Shown one piece after another: positions 23,595 to 31,878 of a stretch of DNA of 51,790 bases. Numbering within the stretch: position 1 is the stretch's first letter; every line of letters begins with the position of its first letter. The DNA is from Clostridia bacterium (GTDB lineage: Bacteria; Bacillota; Clostridia; Oscillospirales; CAG-382): contig JAFXDO010000053.1 of the NCBI GenBank assembly GCA_017563195.1, forward strand, positions 1 to 51,790, read 5' to 3'. The notes below the pieces were generated by a model. The model saw nothing but the letters and a program-made list of their open reading frames with translations. It did not search any database and had not been told where the DNA came from. Position numbers and translations under genes: made by a program.

Positions 23595-25688
23595 ATGAAA
23601 AGAACGATTTGTGTGCTGCTTTGCTTGGTTATGCTCTTTACCTGCGTTCAGTTTTCGGCGGTTGCGTTGTCTGAGGAACAGCTACCCGACCACACCGCCG
23701 TCGATTATTCGCAGGTGTTGGAATTGGGCAAGACCGAAGCCTTGCCGTTAGATAACGACGCGCCGCTTATCCGCGTTGAATTTTGCTCTTGGCGCGGCTA
23801 CGCACAGGGCTTCACCGTCGAGCTCGAAGCAGGGAAGTATTACACCTTCGAGGTGACGATCACCGACGTTGACGGCGGTTGTGGATATTTCGACAGAGCA
23901 TTGGCGGTCATGCGCGATGATCTTAGCGGCGATTTCGAGCTTGACTATATCGTATACGCCAATGACAACAATTCGGCAGACGACGCCGATTCTCTTACCG
24001 TAAAAGTGTCGTTTGTTGCGTCCGAAAGCGGCGATTATAAGCTTTTGGCGTGGGGCCTCGTTGAGGATTCGGCAGGCGAGCCCGTGTTCGGCACCGACAA
24101 CGTTAAGATAGAGTATTCGGTTTATGAGAACAATTGCGCGGTGGTCGGCATCGAAACCGCTTCGGACCTCGCCCGCTTTTCGGAGGACGTTGACAATTAC
24201 TACTACGACGAAAATATGATCGTTCTTAACTTCAAGAATGATATCGATATGTCGGGCATTGCATACAAGCCCTTCGACTCTTACTTCATCGGTTCGGTCG
24301 TTATTCGCGGCAACGGAAACACCGTTTCGGGCTTGACTGTTCCGCTTATCGACGAAGCAGACGGGATTTCGGTTTACGACCTTGATATCGAATCGGTTAT
24401 CCGCTATGACGAAGATTCGAGCTCGCGCTGCGACGTCGGCATGATCGCTTGCTATGCAAACTCGTTTTATATCGAAAATTCTTCGCTGAACGGAAGCATA
24501 AGCCTTTCGAACAATTCCGACGTTGAGAACGTTGGCGGAATTATCGGTGAAGCTTACGCCTTTGAGGCTTATAATGTTGTGGCGAACGTCGATATCGCTT
24601 TTAATAACGTCGATAACGTTGCCTACGTCGGCGGAATTATTGGTTATGGCGTGGGCAAATTCAACGCATTTAGCGTTGTTTGGAACGGAACCATTACGGT
24701 TGACGTAAAAGAATCCGCCTGCGACATAGCCGGCTTTGCAGGCTTGATCGAGGTCGGAACTGCGATTATCGAGCATACCTCGACCTCGGGCGAGATTGTA
24801 ATCAGCGAACCGATTACCGATATCGACACGATCGGCGGCTTCATCGGCGCGAACCGGGCTAATACGATTTATGACAATTGCGTTTCCTGCGTCGACATTA
24901 CCGCGCTTGGCGCAAAGTACGTCGGCGGATTCATCGCAAGATCCGAAAAGAACGCCGTCTTTTTCAACTGCTGTTACGAGGGAGTTATAATCGGCGGAAG
25001 CAACACAGGCGGCTTCGTGGGCATATCCGGCTCCGAAGCGTCCGAAAGCAGCTACGTAAACTGCTATGCGGTCTCCGATATTTACGCCGGCGAAGAGGTC
25101 GGAGGATTTATAGCTAACGCTTACGGCGGCGAAAGCTTTATCAACTGTTATGCAAACGGAAGCTATACGGATATGCGCGGCAACGATAACATCCCCTACG
25201 GAATCGGCAGCTTCTTGGGCGTTGCCGATGGCGCTGTTTTCTTTGCAAACGCGTTTGCACGCGGCAACAATGCAAGCTCTGCTTACGGCGATTATCCTGT
25301 GGATATCGATGCCGAGGACGCAACATTTGTTACCGTTATCGACTTTAAAAGCTCTGACGACGTTAGCGATATGACCGCGGCACTCAATGTGTTGGTCGGT
25401 GAAATTAACGATGCCGATATTTATGAATATCCGCTCAATACGTGGTACCCGAGACGCGGTAACGGTCCGAGCTTCACTCCTGCACCGCAGTACCGCCTCG
25501 GCGACGTAAACTACGACGGATACGTTAATCAGTACGACTATATTCTCGTTAAGCGCCACTATTTCGGGACTCGCACTCTTTCCGATATCGAAATGCTTCC
25601 TGCTGACGCAAACGTAGACGACAAGGTCGACCAGTTCGACTATATTCTTATCTGCCGTCACTACTTCGGTACATATACCATAGGTTAA
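23595..25688 (+). CDS. Secreted GLUG-repeat protein with type I dockerin
   Basis: A 697-residue exported protein. Signal peptide at 1-25 (MKRTICVLLCLVMLFTCVQF), a beta-rich N-terminal domain to about 190, then a beta-helix-like region with at least six GLUG-type repeats (VGGIIGEA, VGGIIGYG, IGGFIGAN, VGGFIARS, TGGFVGIS, VGGFIANA). It ends in a dockerin with two calcium-loop repeats (GDVNYDGYVNQYDYILVKRH and ADANVDDKVDQFDYILICRH). Their halves are strikingly alike, each ending YFGT. Dockerins dock proteins to cohesin scaffolds, so this may attach to a cell-surface assembly. No catalytic domain is evident. Start chosen at 23595 with GAGGGGAG upstream; the longer frame uses a TTG inside that region. 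Confidence 0.85.
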   Translation: MKRTICVLLCLVMLFTCVQFSAVALSEEQLPDHTAVDYSQVLELGKTEALPLDNDAPLIRVEFCSWRGYAQGFTVELEAGKYYTFEVTITDVDGGCGYFDRALAVMRDDLSGDFELDYIVYANDNNSADDADSLTVKVSFVASESGDYKLLAWGLVEDSAGEPVFGTDNVKIEYSVYENNCAVVGIETASDLARFSEDVDNYYYDENMIVLNFKNDIDMSGIAYKPFDSYFIGSVVIRGNGNTVSGLTVPLIDEADGISVYDLDIESVIRYDEDSSSRCDVGMIACYANSFYIENSSLNGSISLSNNSDVENVGGIIGEAYAFEAYNVVANVDIAFNNVDNVAYVGGIIGYGVGKFNAFSVVWNGTITVDVKESACDIAGFAGLIEVGTAIIEHTSTSGEIVISEPITDIDTIGGFIGANRANTIYDNCVSCVDITALGAKYVGGFIARSEKNAVFFNCCYEGVIIGGSNTGGFVGISGSEASESSYVNCYAVSDIYAGEEVGGFIANAYGGESFINCYANGSYTDMRGNDNIPYGIGSFLGVADGAVFFANAFARGNNASSAYGDYPVDIDAEDATFVTVIDFKSSDDVSDMTAALNVLVGEINDADIYEYPLNTWYPRRGNGPSFTPAPQYRLGDVNYDGYVNQYDYILVKRHYFGTRTLSDIEMLPADANVDDKVDQFDYILICRHYFGTYTIG

Positions 25689-25700
25689 TATTTGTTTGAT

Positions 25701-25735
25701 GCGGGAGAGGTTTTTATAAAAAAGACTTCTCCCGC
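25701..25735. repeat. Dispersed hairpin repeat, copy 2
   Basis: GCGGGAGAGG, TTTTTATAAAAAA, then GACTTCTCCCGC, a variant of the family at 13851. It follows the dockerin gene and may serve as its terminator, although no long T-run follows. Confidence 0.5.
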
Positions 25736-25758
25736 AAAAGCTTTCTTATATAAAAGCC

Positions 25759-25787
25759 TTGAAAAAGCGATCGATTTAATGTATAAT
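25759..25787 (+). promoter_or_regulatory. Promoter of the GH26-like lipoprotein gene
   Basis: TTGAAA, 17-base spacer, TATAAT, 29 bases before the start. Confidence 0.75.
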
Positions 25788-25816
25788 GTAAAGGATAAAT
25801 AAATACGGAGGATCGT

Positions 25817-27712
25817 ATGAAAAGACTACTCGTATTGTTCATGCTGCTTGCATTGGCGTTGCCTATGCTCGCTGCGTGCGAAACCGCATCAACCGACAGC
25901 TCTTTGGAGGAATCTTCTATGTCTCCCGACGCAAACGCACAGACCGTTTGGAAGGACGCCTACAAGGATGAGGCAAACGGATTTGCAGACGCAAACGCCG
26001 TTTACAGCCTTAAGGCATATTCCGACGGTATCGAATCAACATCGTACGACTCGCTTCCCGCGGGCGATACCCGTTACCTCTTCGGCGGCAGCGAAAAGAC
26101 CCGTGCTGTCGTTCTTTCCGAGGGCTATGCGCTCACGCTTCCTTCTGCAAGTGTCACCGCCGATTTTTCGCTCGGCGCGCTCAGAAGCAAGTTCTACGGC
26201 GACGGCTACGTGCTTACCGTTTCGTATGAGGATCAGAACCCCTACGGCAGGAGAGAGGGTGATAAGATCATAGTTGACGAAAACGGCTGGAAGACCTATT
26301 TCGACGAATGGCTTGTTCGCTATTTCGTGAATAACGAATTCCTTATGGAAAACAGCATCCGACGCACCCGCGCTATCGGTCAGACCACCGATCTGCTTCC
26401 CGGCTACGTTGTCGACTATTACGATATGCAGATGAACGTTGCCGCTAAGGTTGAATACGATTGCTATTCGATCGCAGTCGTTCGCCCTGCGGACACCTAT
26501 CAGTACTTCTACCTGTTCGTTCTTAAGTCCGACGACCCGATGTTCGAGCAGATGGACGCCATCGTCGCGTCCTTTAAGGAGCTTGCCGATGAAGAAAAGT
26601 CGGGCACTCCCGTTAACAGCGTAGGCTCTTACGAATTGAAGATACCCGAGCATTGGAACGAGGAAACCAAGGCTTACTACAACAAGCTTCTTACTCAGAA
26701 CACCGTTGATATGGGTATGTTCTACCAGAAGAACGATCCTATCTACGTTGACTGGTTCTATGAAAGCATCGAAAGTGAGCTCGACGTATTTATGACCTAC
26801 CTCCACACCGGCTGGTACGGCAAGGAATACAAGAGAAGCGCTCTCGATATGGACCTCGTCACGAGCGAGGCGGGTGGTAACGGCTTCAACGGCAAGCCCG
26901 TGTTAGAGCTGACCTATCAGTTCACCACCACCAACAACACTCTCGGCGGCTATACCCCGATGTACGATATTCTTCGCGGCAGACTCGACGAGGAATTCCG
27001 TATGCTTGCTAAAGAAATCAAGGAATACGGCAAGCCCGTGCTCTTCCGTCTCAACAACGAGATGAACACCGACTGGACCTCTTACTGCGGTATGCAGACG
27101 ATGAACGACCCCGACATCTTCATTGATACCTGGCGCAGACTCTACGATATTTTCGTTGAAGAGGGTGTTGACAACTGCATCTGGATCTGGAACCCCATCG
27201 CGACAAGCTGTCCCTACAGCAACTGGGGCGATCAGCTCAACTACTGGCCCGGCTCGGATTACGTACAGATGCTCGGTCTTACCTACTATCAGATGAACAA
27301 CGATACCAAGATCGAATCCTTCGAGGAAATGTACAAGGAGCTTTACGGCAAGAACACTCCCTGGTTCGACAATTTCCCTGCAATCCTTGGTGAGTTCGCT
27401 TGCGGTGCAGGCGCTGAGGTCACCTTCGACTATAATCAGAACAAGTACGTTCCCGTGCCCAACCTTGAGCAGAAGAAGCAGTGGCAGGCACAGTGGATCA
27501 CCGGTATGTTCGATTGCTTTATGAAGAAGAATGAGCCCGGCTACGAATGGTGTAAGAATATCACCGTTGCAACCTGGTTCTCGGCTAACGACTACGTCAA
27601 CATCGACGGTGTCGACAAGGTATACAACTACTTAAAGCTCGATAACGGAGTGCCTCTCGCTATCGAAGCCTTCAAGAACGGCTATAAAAAGCTTAAGGAC
27701 GCAAGAGAGTAA
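25817..27712 (+). CDS. Lipoprotein glycoside hydrolase, GH26-like (mannanase family)
   Basis: A 631-residue lipoprotein: signal peptide, lipobox LAAC (Cys at about 21), a Ser-rich linker, an unassigned N-terminal domain (about 45-265) and a GH26-like TIM barrel (about 270-620). The general acid/base Glu is in FRLNNEMNTDW (about 415) and the nucleophile Glu in AILGEFACG (about 526), with IWIWNPIA and LGLTYYQM between. GH26 members cleave beta-mannans or related beta-glucans. Being lipid-anchored, it would act outside the cell. The rare-codon-poor, C-ending codon use suggests high expression. A GGAGG ribosome site supports the start. Substrate is inferred from the family only. Confidence 0.8.
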   Translation: MKRLLVLFMLLALALPMLAACETASTDSSLEESSMSPDANAQTVWKDAYKDEANGFADANAVYSLKAYSDGIESTSYDSLPAGDTRYLFGGSEKTRAVVLSEGYALTLPSASVTADFSLGALRSKFYGDGYVLTVSYEDQNPYGRREGDKIIVDENGWKTYFDEWLVRYFVNNEFLMENSIRRTRAIGQTTDLLPGYVVDYYDMQMNVAAKVEYDCYSIAVVRPADTYQYFYLFVLKSDDPMFEQMDAIVASFKELADEEKSGTPVNSVGSYELKIPEHWNEETKAYYNKLLTQNTVDMGMFYQKNDPIYVDWFYESIESELDVFMTYLHTGWYGKEYKRSALDMDLVTSEAGGNGFNGKPVLELTYQFTTTNNTLGGYTPMYDILRGRLDEEFRMLAKEIKEYGKPVLFRLNNEMNTDWTSYCGMQTMNDPDIFIDTWRRLYDIFVEEGVDNCIWIWNPIATSCPYSNWGDQLNYWPGSDYVQMLGLTYYQMNNDTKIESFEEMYKELYGKNTPWFDNFPAILGEFACGAGAEVTFDYNQNKYVPVPNLEQKKQWQAQWITGMFDCFMKKNEPGYEWCKNITVATWFSANDYVNIDGVDKVYNYLKLDNGVPLAIEAFKNGYKKLKDARE

Positions 27713-27733
27713 GCTATATTAATTGATTTTTTA

Positions 27734-27767
27734 CGAGAGAGAACCTTTTGCAAAAGGTTCTCTCTCG
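27734..27767. repeat. Dispersed hairpin repeat, copy 3
   Basis: A perfect palindrome with 17-bp arms: CGAGAGAGAACCTTTTG and its complement. It resembles copies 1 and 4 in inverted orientation, including a GAGAGAGC-type flank. Confidence 0.6.
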
Positions 27768-27804
27768 TGCTCTCTCTCCAAAATCCTTTAAAGAGATAAA
27801 AAAC

Positions 27805-27847
27805 AAGTGCCCGAATGTCAGGTCAAACCTAACATCAGGCACTTTTT
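27805..27847. terminator. Bidirectional terminator between GH26-like and amidohydrolase genes
   Basis: AAGTGCC...TGTCAGGT, CAA loop, ACCTAACA...GGCACTT with TTTTTT on the plus side and GTTTTTTATC on the minus side. Confidence 0.7.
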
Positions 27848-27881
27848 TATTATAATTATATTTAAAATTTTTTGGAAAAGA

Positions 27882-27922
27882 GCGTGAGAAAGACCTTTTT
27901 TATAAAAAAAGGTTTTTCTCGC
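27882..27922. repeat. Dispersed hairpin repeat, copy 4
   Basis: GCGTGAGAAAGACCTTTTTT, TAT, then AAAAAAAGGTTTTTCTCGC, preceded by TTTTTTGGAAAAGA. The flank and stem match copy 1. Confidence 0.55.
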
Positions 27923-27944
27923 AAACAAACAAAAAATCAAAAAA

Positions 27945-28751
27945 CTACACCCCAAAAACCTTTTTGGCGTTTTCGGAGTAGACGAGCGACTTTTCCTGCT
28001 CGGAAAGTCCGATGGCTTCGATCTGACTGAATGCGAAGTCGGTGTTCCAAAGCGGGTAGTCGGAGCCGAACATGACCCTTTCGACGCCGTGCCTGTCGAT
28101 AAGCTCGTAAAGCTTTTTGCCGTCCATGCCGAGCAAAGCCTCGCTCGTGTCGGTGTAAACCGGCGCACCGATGAGGTACTTTTCCGCTTCGTCCCAAACA
28201 CTGTAGCCGCACATATGCGCCGCGATTATTGTTAATTCGGGAAGCTGCTCGAGTATGTTGCAAACGCGCTTCGGGGTTGAAAAATCGGTGTTTTTGTCGC
28301 CGACGTGGAAAAGTATGGGAAGCGCAAGACGCGCGCATTCCTTGTAAATCTCCATTGCGTTGGGGGCGTCTATATAGAAGCGCTGAAAATCCGAATGTAT
28401 CTTGATGCCCTTCGCGCCCGCAGCCTTGCATCGCTCGAGCTCGAGTACTACCTCGTCAAACGGGATGTCGGGGTGAAAGGAGGCAAGTGGGATAAAGCGT
28501 GCGTTGCTTTTCGCCGTTTCGATAAGAAAGTCGTTTCCCACGCGTGCGTGCGCAATGTCGGGACGAAGAGTCGCCGATGAAATGACGAAGCGAAGGTTAT
28601 CAAAGCCGCTTGCGCCGCGGAAGATTCCCTCTATTGAGCCATCACCCTGGCGGGGGAGAGAATAGTAGTTTACTATGTTGTCCGCCGCACGTACGGCAAT
28701 CTTGTCGGGCCAGACGTGCGTGTGCACGTCGATGATTTCTCTTGTAACCAT
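27945..28751 (-). CDS. Amidohydrolase family protein (Amidohydro_2 type)
   Basis: A 268-residue TIM-barrel metal-dependent hydrolase or decarboxylase-like protein. The N-terminal metal motif is IDVHTHVWPD. A metal-bridging region appears in KGIKIHSDFQ and LPILFHVGDKN. The late His is in IIAAHMCGYSVWDEA and the catalytic Asp in VMFGSDYPLWNTD. The layout matches the Amidohydro_2 group; substrate unknown. The start at 28751 (MVTREIIDVHTH) is set by family alignment. It lacks a nearby ribosome site, but AAAGGA lies upstream of a hairpin (28765-28793) that would bring it within about 15 nt. It follows the CD1247-type gene on the same strand. Confidence 0.82.
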   Translation of the reverse strand: MVTREIIDVHTHVWPDKIAVRAADNIVNYYSLPRQGDGSIEGIFRGASGFDNLRFVISSATLRPDIAHARVGNDFLIETAKSNARFIPLASFHPDIPFDEVVLELERCKAAGAKGIKIHSDFQRFYIDAPNAMEIYKECARLALPILFHVGDKNTDFSTPKRVCNILEQLPELTIIAAHMCGYSVWDEAEKYLIGAPVYTDTSEALLGMDGKKLYELIDRHGVERVMFGSDYPLWNTDFAFSQIEAIGLSEQEKSLVYSENAKKVFGV

Positions 28752-28760
28752 AATTAAATG

Positions 28761-28793
28761 AAAACGGTAGGCAGCCATTGGGCGTGCCTACCG
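28761..28793 (-). terminator. Hairpin after the CD1247-type gene, in the amidohydrolase leader
   Basis: Minus strand: CGGTAGGCA / TGCCTACCG stem followed by TTTTC. It may partially terminate the upstream transcript. It also separates an AAAGGA from the amidohydrolase start. Confidence 0.5.
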
Positions 28794-28828
28794 CGTCCTT
28801 TTGCAAAAATGTTTAATGTTCTGTTGAC

Positions 28829-29320
28829 TTATTCGGCGTCGCAGCAGCCGCAGTCGCATTCGTCCTCGTCGTCGATTTCGGTTTCAACAAGGGTCAAAAC
28901 CTTACCGCAGGAGGGGCATTCGAGATCTTCAATCTCTTCAACGTCGCATTCGTCGATATAAACGGGCTCGCCGCATGCGGGGCACTCGAGCTCGAGGCAT
29001 TCGCAGCAGTCGCAGCAGTCGCAATCGTCATCGCAATCGTCGCAGTCGCAGCAATCGTCGTAGTCGTCGCAATCACAATCGCAATCGCAATCGTCATCGC
29101 AGCAGTAAAGGTCTTCTTCAACCGCGCCGAGGTCCTCGTCGAGCTCCTCAATGTAGTCGTTAAGGGTAGCGGTTTCGTCCTCGAGATCCTGGATAGAAAG
29201 CGCGAGATCCTCGAGAAGATCAGCCATAGCGGCAAGAACCTTGCCTTCGCCCTTGGAGGTGTCCATAGCCATGCCTTCCATAAGACCCTTGATATATGCA
29301 GCCTTTTCAGATACGTTCAT
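28829..29320 (-). CDS. CD1247-type protein with Cys/Asp-rich tract and zinc ribbon
   Basis: A 163-residue protein. Residues 1-70 (NVSEKAAYIKGLMEGMAMDT... and an acidic coiled-coil-like helix) match the CD1247 N-terminal domain known from Clostridia next to efp. Residues about 72-107 form an extreme low-complexity tract of 36 residues with 16 Cys and 18 Asp. A C-terminal zinc ribbon (ECPACGEPVYIDE, LECPSCGKVLTLVETE) and a final CDCGCC follow. The tract could bind metal ions, but that is inference. GGAG before the ATG at 29320 fixes the start; the longer frame only adds leader. It lies 92 bases downstream of efp on the same strand. Function unknown. Confidence 0.8.
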   Translation of the reverse strand: MNVSEKAAYIKGLMEGMAMDTSKGEGKVLAAMADLLEDLALSIQDLEDETATLNDYIEELDEDLGAVEEDLYCCDDDCDCDCDCDDYDDCCDCDDCDDDCDCCDCCECLELECPACGEPVYIDECDVEEIEDLECPSCGKVLTLVETEIDDEDECDCGCCDAE

Positions 29321-29371
29321 AGTAATTCTCCTTTTTGAATTCTGTGACTTTGCAAAGGTATCACAAAGAAC

Positions 29372-29398
29372 CAATGAAAATGTTTGTCATTTTCATTG
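29372..29398 (-). other. Perfect hairpin between efp and the CD1247-type gene
   Basis: An 11-bp perfect stem (CAATGAAAATG / CATTTTCATTG) with a 5-base loop and no proper T-run. It may trim or stabilise mRNA, or partially terminate, giving different levels of the two proteins. Confidence 0.5.
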
Positions 29399-29412
29399 AG
29401 TGGGGAAACGAA

Positions 29413-29970
29413 TTATACTCTTTCGAGATATTCGCAGGTTCTGGTATCGATCTTGATAACGTCGCCTTCGTTGATGAAGATGGGAACCTTAACCTCTGCA
29501 CCGGTTTCAACGGTAGCGGGCTTGGTTACGTTGGTAGCGGTGTTGCCGCGAACGCCGGGTTCGGTTGCGGTAACTGCAAGCTCAACGAAAATGGGGGGCT
29601 CAACAGAGAAGACCTTGCCCTTATAAGCCATAAGTCTGCAGGTCATGCCTTCCTTGACGAACTTGAAGCTGTCGGGAAGCTGATCAGCGTTGAGAGGCTC
29701 CTGATCGTAGGTAACGGGATCCATAAAGTAGTAAAGATCACCGTCGGTGTAGCTGTATTCCATATCTCTTCTTTCAACGATCGCCTGGGGGAACTTAGCG
29801 GTGGGGTTGAAAGAGGTTTCGATAACTGCGCCGGAGATGATGTTTCTCATCTTGGTTCTTACGAACGCTGCGCCTTTACCGGGCTTTACGTGCTGGAATT
29901 CGATAACCTGCATAAGCTGGCCATCCATTTCAAAGGTCAGACCGTTTTTGAAATCGCCTGCCGAAATCAT
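29413..29970 (-). CDS. efp: Elongation factor P
   Basis: EF-P binds between the P and E sites of stalled ribosomes and promotes peptide bonds at consecutive prolines. The 185 residues show the three-barrel layout: KOW-like domain 1 with loop [10 protein letters not shown], whose tip Lys is residue 32, the OB domain, and the closing [20 protein letters not shown] motif. AGGAGG before the ATG supports the start. It has its own strong promoter downstream of pepP. The conserved neighbourhood pepP-efp-CD1247 is typical of Clostridia. Confidence 0.97.
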   Translation of the reverse strand: MISAGDFKNGLTFEMDGQLMQVIEFQHVKPGKGAAFVRTKMRNIISGAVIETSFNPTAKFPQAIVERRDMEYSYTDGDLYYFMDPVTYDQEPLNADQLPDSFKFVKEGMTCRLMAYKGKVFSVEPPIFVELAVTATEPGVRGNTATNVTKPATVETGAEVKVPIFINEGDVIKIDTRTCEYLERV

Positions 29971-30026
29971 AGTATATCCTCCTGATTATTGTCCTATTCT
30001 TTAAGACAAAATATTATATCTAACTA

Positions 30027-30055
30027 ATTTTATCTTAATATGCTCTTTTTGTCAA
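30027..30055 (-). promoter_or_regulatory. Promoter of efp
   Basis: Minus strand TTGACA, 17-base spacer, TAAAAT, about 57 bases before the efp start. Confidence 0.75.
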
Positions 30056-30066
30056 GAGTAAAACGC

Positions 30067-30095
30067 AAAAAAAGCACTCTTGAAGTGCTTTTTTC
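30067..30095. terminator. Terminator of pepP
   Basis: AAAAAAGCACT / AGTGCTTTTTT, a symmetrical hairpin. On the minus strand it ends in TTTTTTT and separates pepP from the efp promoter. Confidence 0.75.
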
Positions 30096-30106
30096 GTCTC
30101 TTTTGA

Positions 30107-31186
30107 TTAAAGCTCTATAAGGCTTCTGTCGCTTTCGGTGAGGTTTTCGCATCCGTCCTCGGTTACCAAAACCATATTTTCTATTCTCACGCCGCCGACA
30201 CCGGGAATGTAAATTCCGGGCTCTACGGTGACGATGTTGCCTGCGACGAGCGTGTCCTTGCTCTTGGGAGACGCCGAGGGAAGCTCGTGAATCTCGAGTC
30301 CGAGCGAGTGACCCAACGAGTGACCGAAGTATTTTCCGTAGCCGGCGTCGGTGATTACGTCGCGCGCGATCTTGTCGGCATCAATGCCCGAAATGCCTGC
30401 ACGAATATGCTTCATCGCCTCGCTCTGCGCGGTGAGCACGGTGTTGTAGATGCGCTTCATTTCCTCGTCTGCCTTGCCCAAAACTACGGTTCTCGTCATA
30501 TCCGAGCAATAGCCTGCGTATTTTGCGCCGTAGTCCATCGTAAAAAATGCGTTTTTGGTCAATTTCGCCTCGGTGGGAACGCCGTGGGGAAGCGACGAAT
30601 TAACTCCCGATACGGCGATCGTTTCAAACGCGAGTCCGTTTGCCCCGTGCGAGCGCATAAAGTATTCAAGCTCCGCCGCAACCTCAAGCTCGGTCCTGCC
30701 TTCGTTGATAAAGCCGAGAATGTGGGTAAACGCCGCATCGGTGATGCTCTGCGCGTGCTTTATCTTTGCGATCTCTTCGGGAGTCTTGACGCGTCTGTAA
30801 TTAAGGCAGATGTCCGAAACGTATCCGAACTCGACGCCCTCGCAGCGCTCCTTTAAGATATCGAGCTGTCGAACCGTTATAAGTGCGGGGTCGACAGCAA
30901 CCCTTTTTGCATTAACGCCTGCAAAATACTCGGCAATATCGGCGTAAAGACCCGATTTGAACAGATAAGCGTTCACGTCGGACGACAGCTTGCCTGCCTT
31001 TTTGTCGTTTTCAGCCGCTTCGATATAGCGCGAGTCGGTAAGAAGCGCGGTTTCGTTTTCGGATACGATGACCGCCCCGTCGGTGGTGTAAAAATCGCTT
31101 AAATAGTACTGACTTGTTTCGTCGAGAAACAGCGCGCAGTCAAAGCCTGCCTTGCTTATTTCTTCGAATATCTTTCTTCCGTTCAT
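30107..31186 (-). CDS. Xaa-Pro aminopeptidase/dipeptidase, M24B family
   Basis: A 359-residue metallopeptidase that releases residues preceding proline. It has a creatinase-like N-terminal domain (about 1-125) and a pita-bread C-terminal domain. The metal ligands are visible: Asp residues in FTMDYGAKYAGYCSDMTRT, His in YFGHSLGHSLGLEIHE, Glu in VTVEPGIYIPGVGG and a final Glu in VRIENMVLVTEDG. It is adjacent to efp, as in many Bacillota; both concern proline-rich proteins. Its start lacks a nearby ribosome site. An AAGGG (31217-31221) precedes a small AGGCGT/ACGCCT hairpin that would bring it to about 15 nt from the ATG. Confidence 0.9.
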   Translation of the reverse strand: MNGRKIFEEISKAGFDCALFLDETSQYYLSDFYTTDGAVIVSENETALLTDSRYIEAAENDKKAGKLSSDVNAYLFKSGLYADIAEYFAGVNAKRVAVDPALITVRQLDILKERCEGVEFGYVSDICLNYRRVKTPEEIAKIKHAQSITDAAFTHILGFINEGRTELEVAAELEYFMRSHGANGLAFETIAVSGVNSSLPHGVPTEAKLTKNAFFTMDYGAKYAGYCSDMTRTVVLGKADEEMKRIYNTVLTAQSEAMKHIRAGISGIDADKIARDVITDAGYGKYFGHSLGHSLGLEIHELPSASPKSKDTLVAGNIVTVEPGIYIPGVGGVRIENMVLVTEDGCENLTESDRSLIEL

Positions 31187-31259
31187 GTTTTACGTAAGGC
31201 GTTTTACGCCTCTTGACCCTTCGGTTATTCTTTTCTTTTTCGGTTGCATTTCCTTGTGT

Positions 31260-31288
31260 AGGTTAACACAAAAACGCTTTTGTGTCAA
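31260..31288 (-). promoter_or_regulatory. pepP promoter with palindromic spacer
   Basis: Minus strand TTGACA, 17-base spacer, TAACCT. The spacer is dominated by the palindrome ACACAAAA-ACGC-TTTTGTGT (31267-31286), a possible operator. Confidence 0.5.
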
Positions 31289-31299
31289 GAATAAAAGTA

Positions 31300-31328
31300 T
31301 TGACAATGTCTGTCGGGCGTGATAAGCT
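31300..31328 (+). promoter_or_regulatory. Putative promoter of the small lipoprotein gene
   Basis: TTGACA, 17-base spacer, TAAGCT. The -10 is weak. It is divergent from the pepP promoter. Confidence 0.4.
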
Positions 31329-31387
31329 GTATATATATGAATGACATTTCGTTATTTGTATAAATAATATTTTGACGAGGTAACGTT

Positions 31388-31819
31388 ATGAAAGCGACAG
31401 TAACGCGTATTTTACTCCTTTTGATACTTGCATGCGTTGTTTTTTTGTCGTTTGCCGGTTGCGATGATTCGGATACAACGCAAAGCGATGATTCGTCATC
31501 GATTGTTGTGGGGGATTATCCCGAGGTTATAACCTACAACATCACCTTCGGATCTGAAGCATATAGATTCGTATACGACGAAGCCTTGATCAAGCAATTT
31601 GTCGATATGATCGATGCCTGCGAATTTACAGAGGTCGCATCCGATGATTCTTCGGTTACACCCTTTTCGTACGGCAATTATTACGATTTCAGATATGACG
31701 ATTTCATGATAATGATATCAAAGGACGGCGGGTATGCCAAGCGCGGAGCAAAAACCTACAAGGTGGTGGGCTTTGACGCATCGATTTTCGAAGAGCTTGA
31801 AAAGGTTGCCAAAACCTGA
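31388..31819 (+). CDS. Small lipoprotein of unknown function
   Basis: A 143-residue lipoprotein: hydrophobic signal (ILLLLILACVVFLSF), lipobox FAGC with Cys at about 25, then an Asp/Ser linker. A compact domain of about 95 residues follows, rich in Tyr, Phe and Asp (ITYNITFGSEAYRFVYDEAL, YGNYYDFRYDDFMIMIS). I recognise no family. It may be a substrate-less surface protein or an inhibitor-like domain, but nothing shows this. GAGG precedes the ATG. It is a single-gene unit with its own terminator. Confidence 0.75.
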   Translation: MKATVTRILLLLILACVVFLSFAGCDDSDTTQSDDSSSIVVGDYPEVITYNITFGSEAYRFVYDEALIKQFVDMIDACEFTEVASDDSSVTPFSYGNYYDFRYDDFMIMISKDGGYAKRGAKTYKVVGFDASIFEELEKVAKT

Positions 31820-31830
31820 ATACGCGAAAT

Positions 31831-31857
31831 AAAAAGAAGGCGTGAAGCCTTCTTTTT
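31831..31857 (+). terminator. Terminator of the small lipoprotein gene
   Basis: AAAAAGAAGGC, GTGAA loop, GCCTTCTTTTT. It is symmetrical and can also stop the convergent gene. Confidence 0.75.
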
Positions 31858-31878
31858 GTGTTTTATGCGGTTTGTGAT

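Noticed and set aside
29010..29110. Assembly artefact or simple satellite at the Cys/Asp tract
   Set aside because: The frame stays open, the flanking domains are intact and codons alternate between TGC/TGT and GAC/GAT, so it looks maintained as protein, though expansion cannot be excluded.
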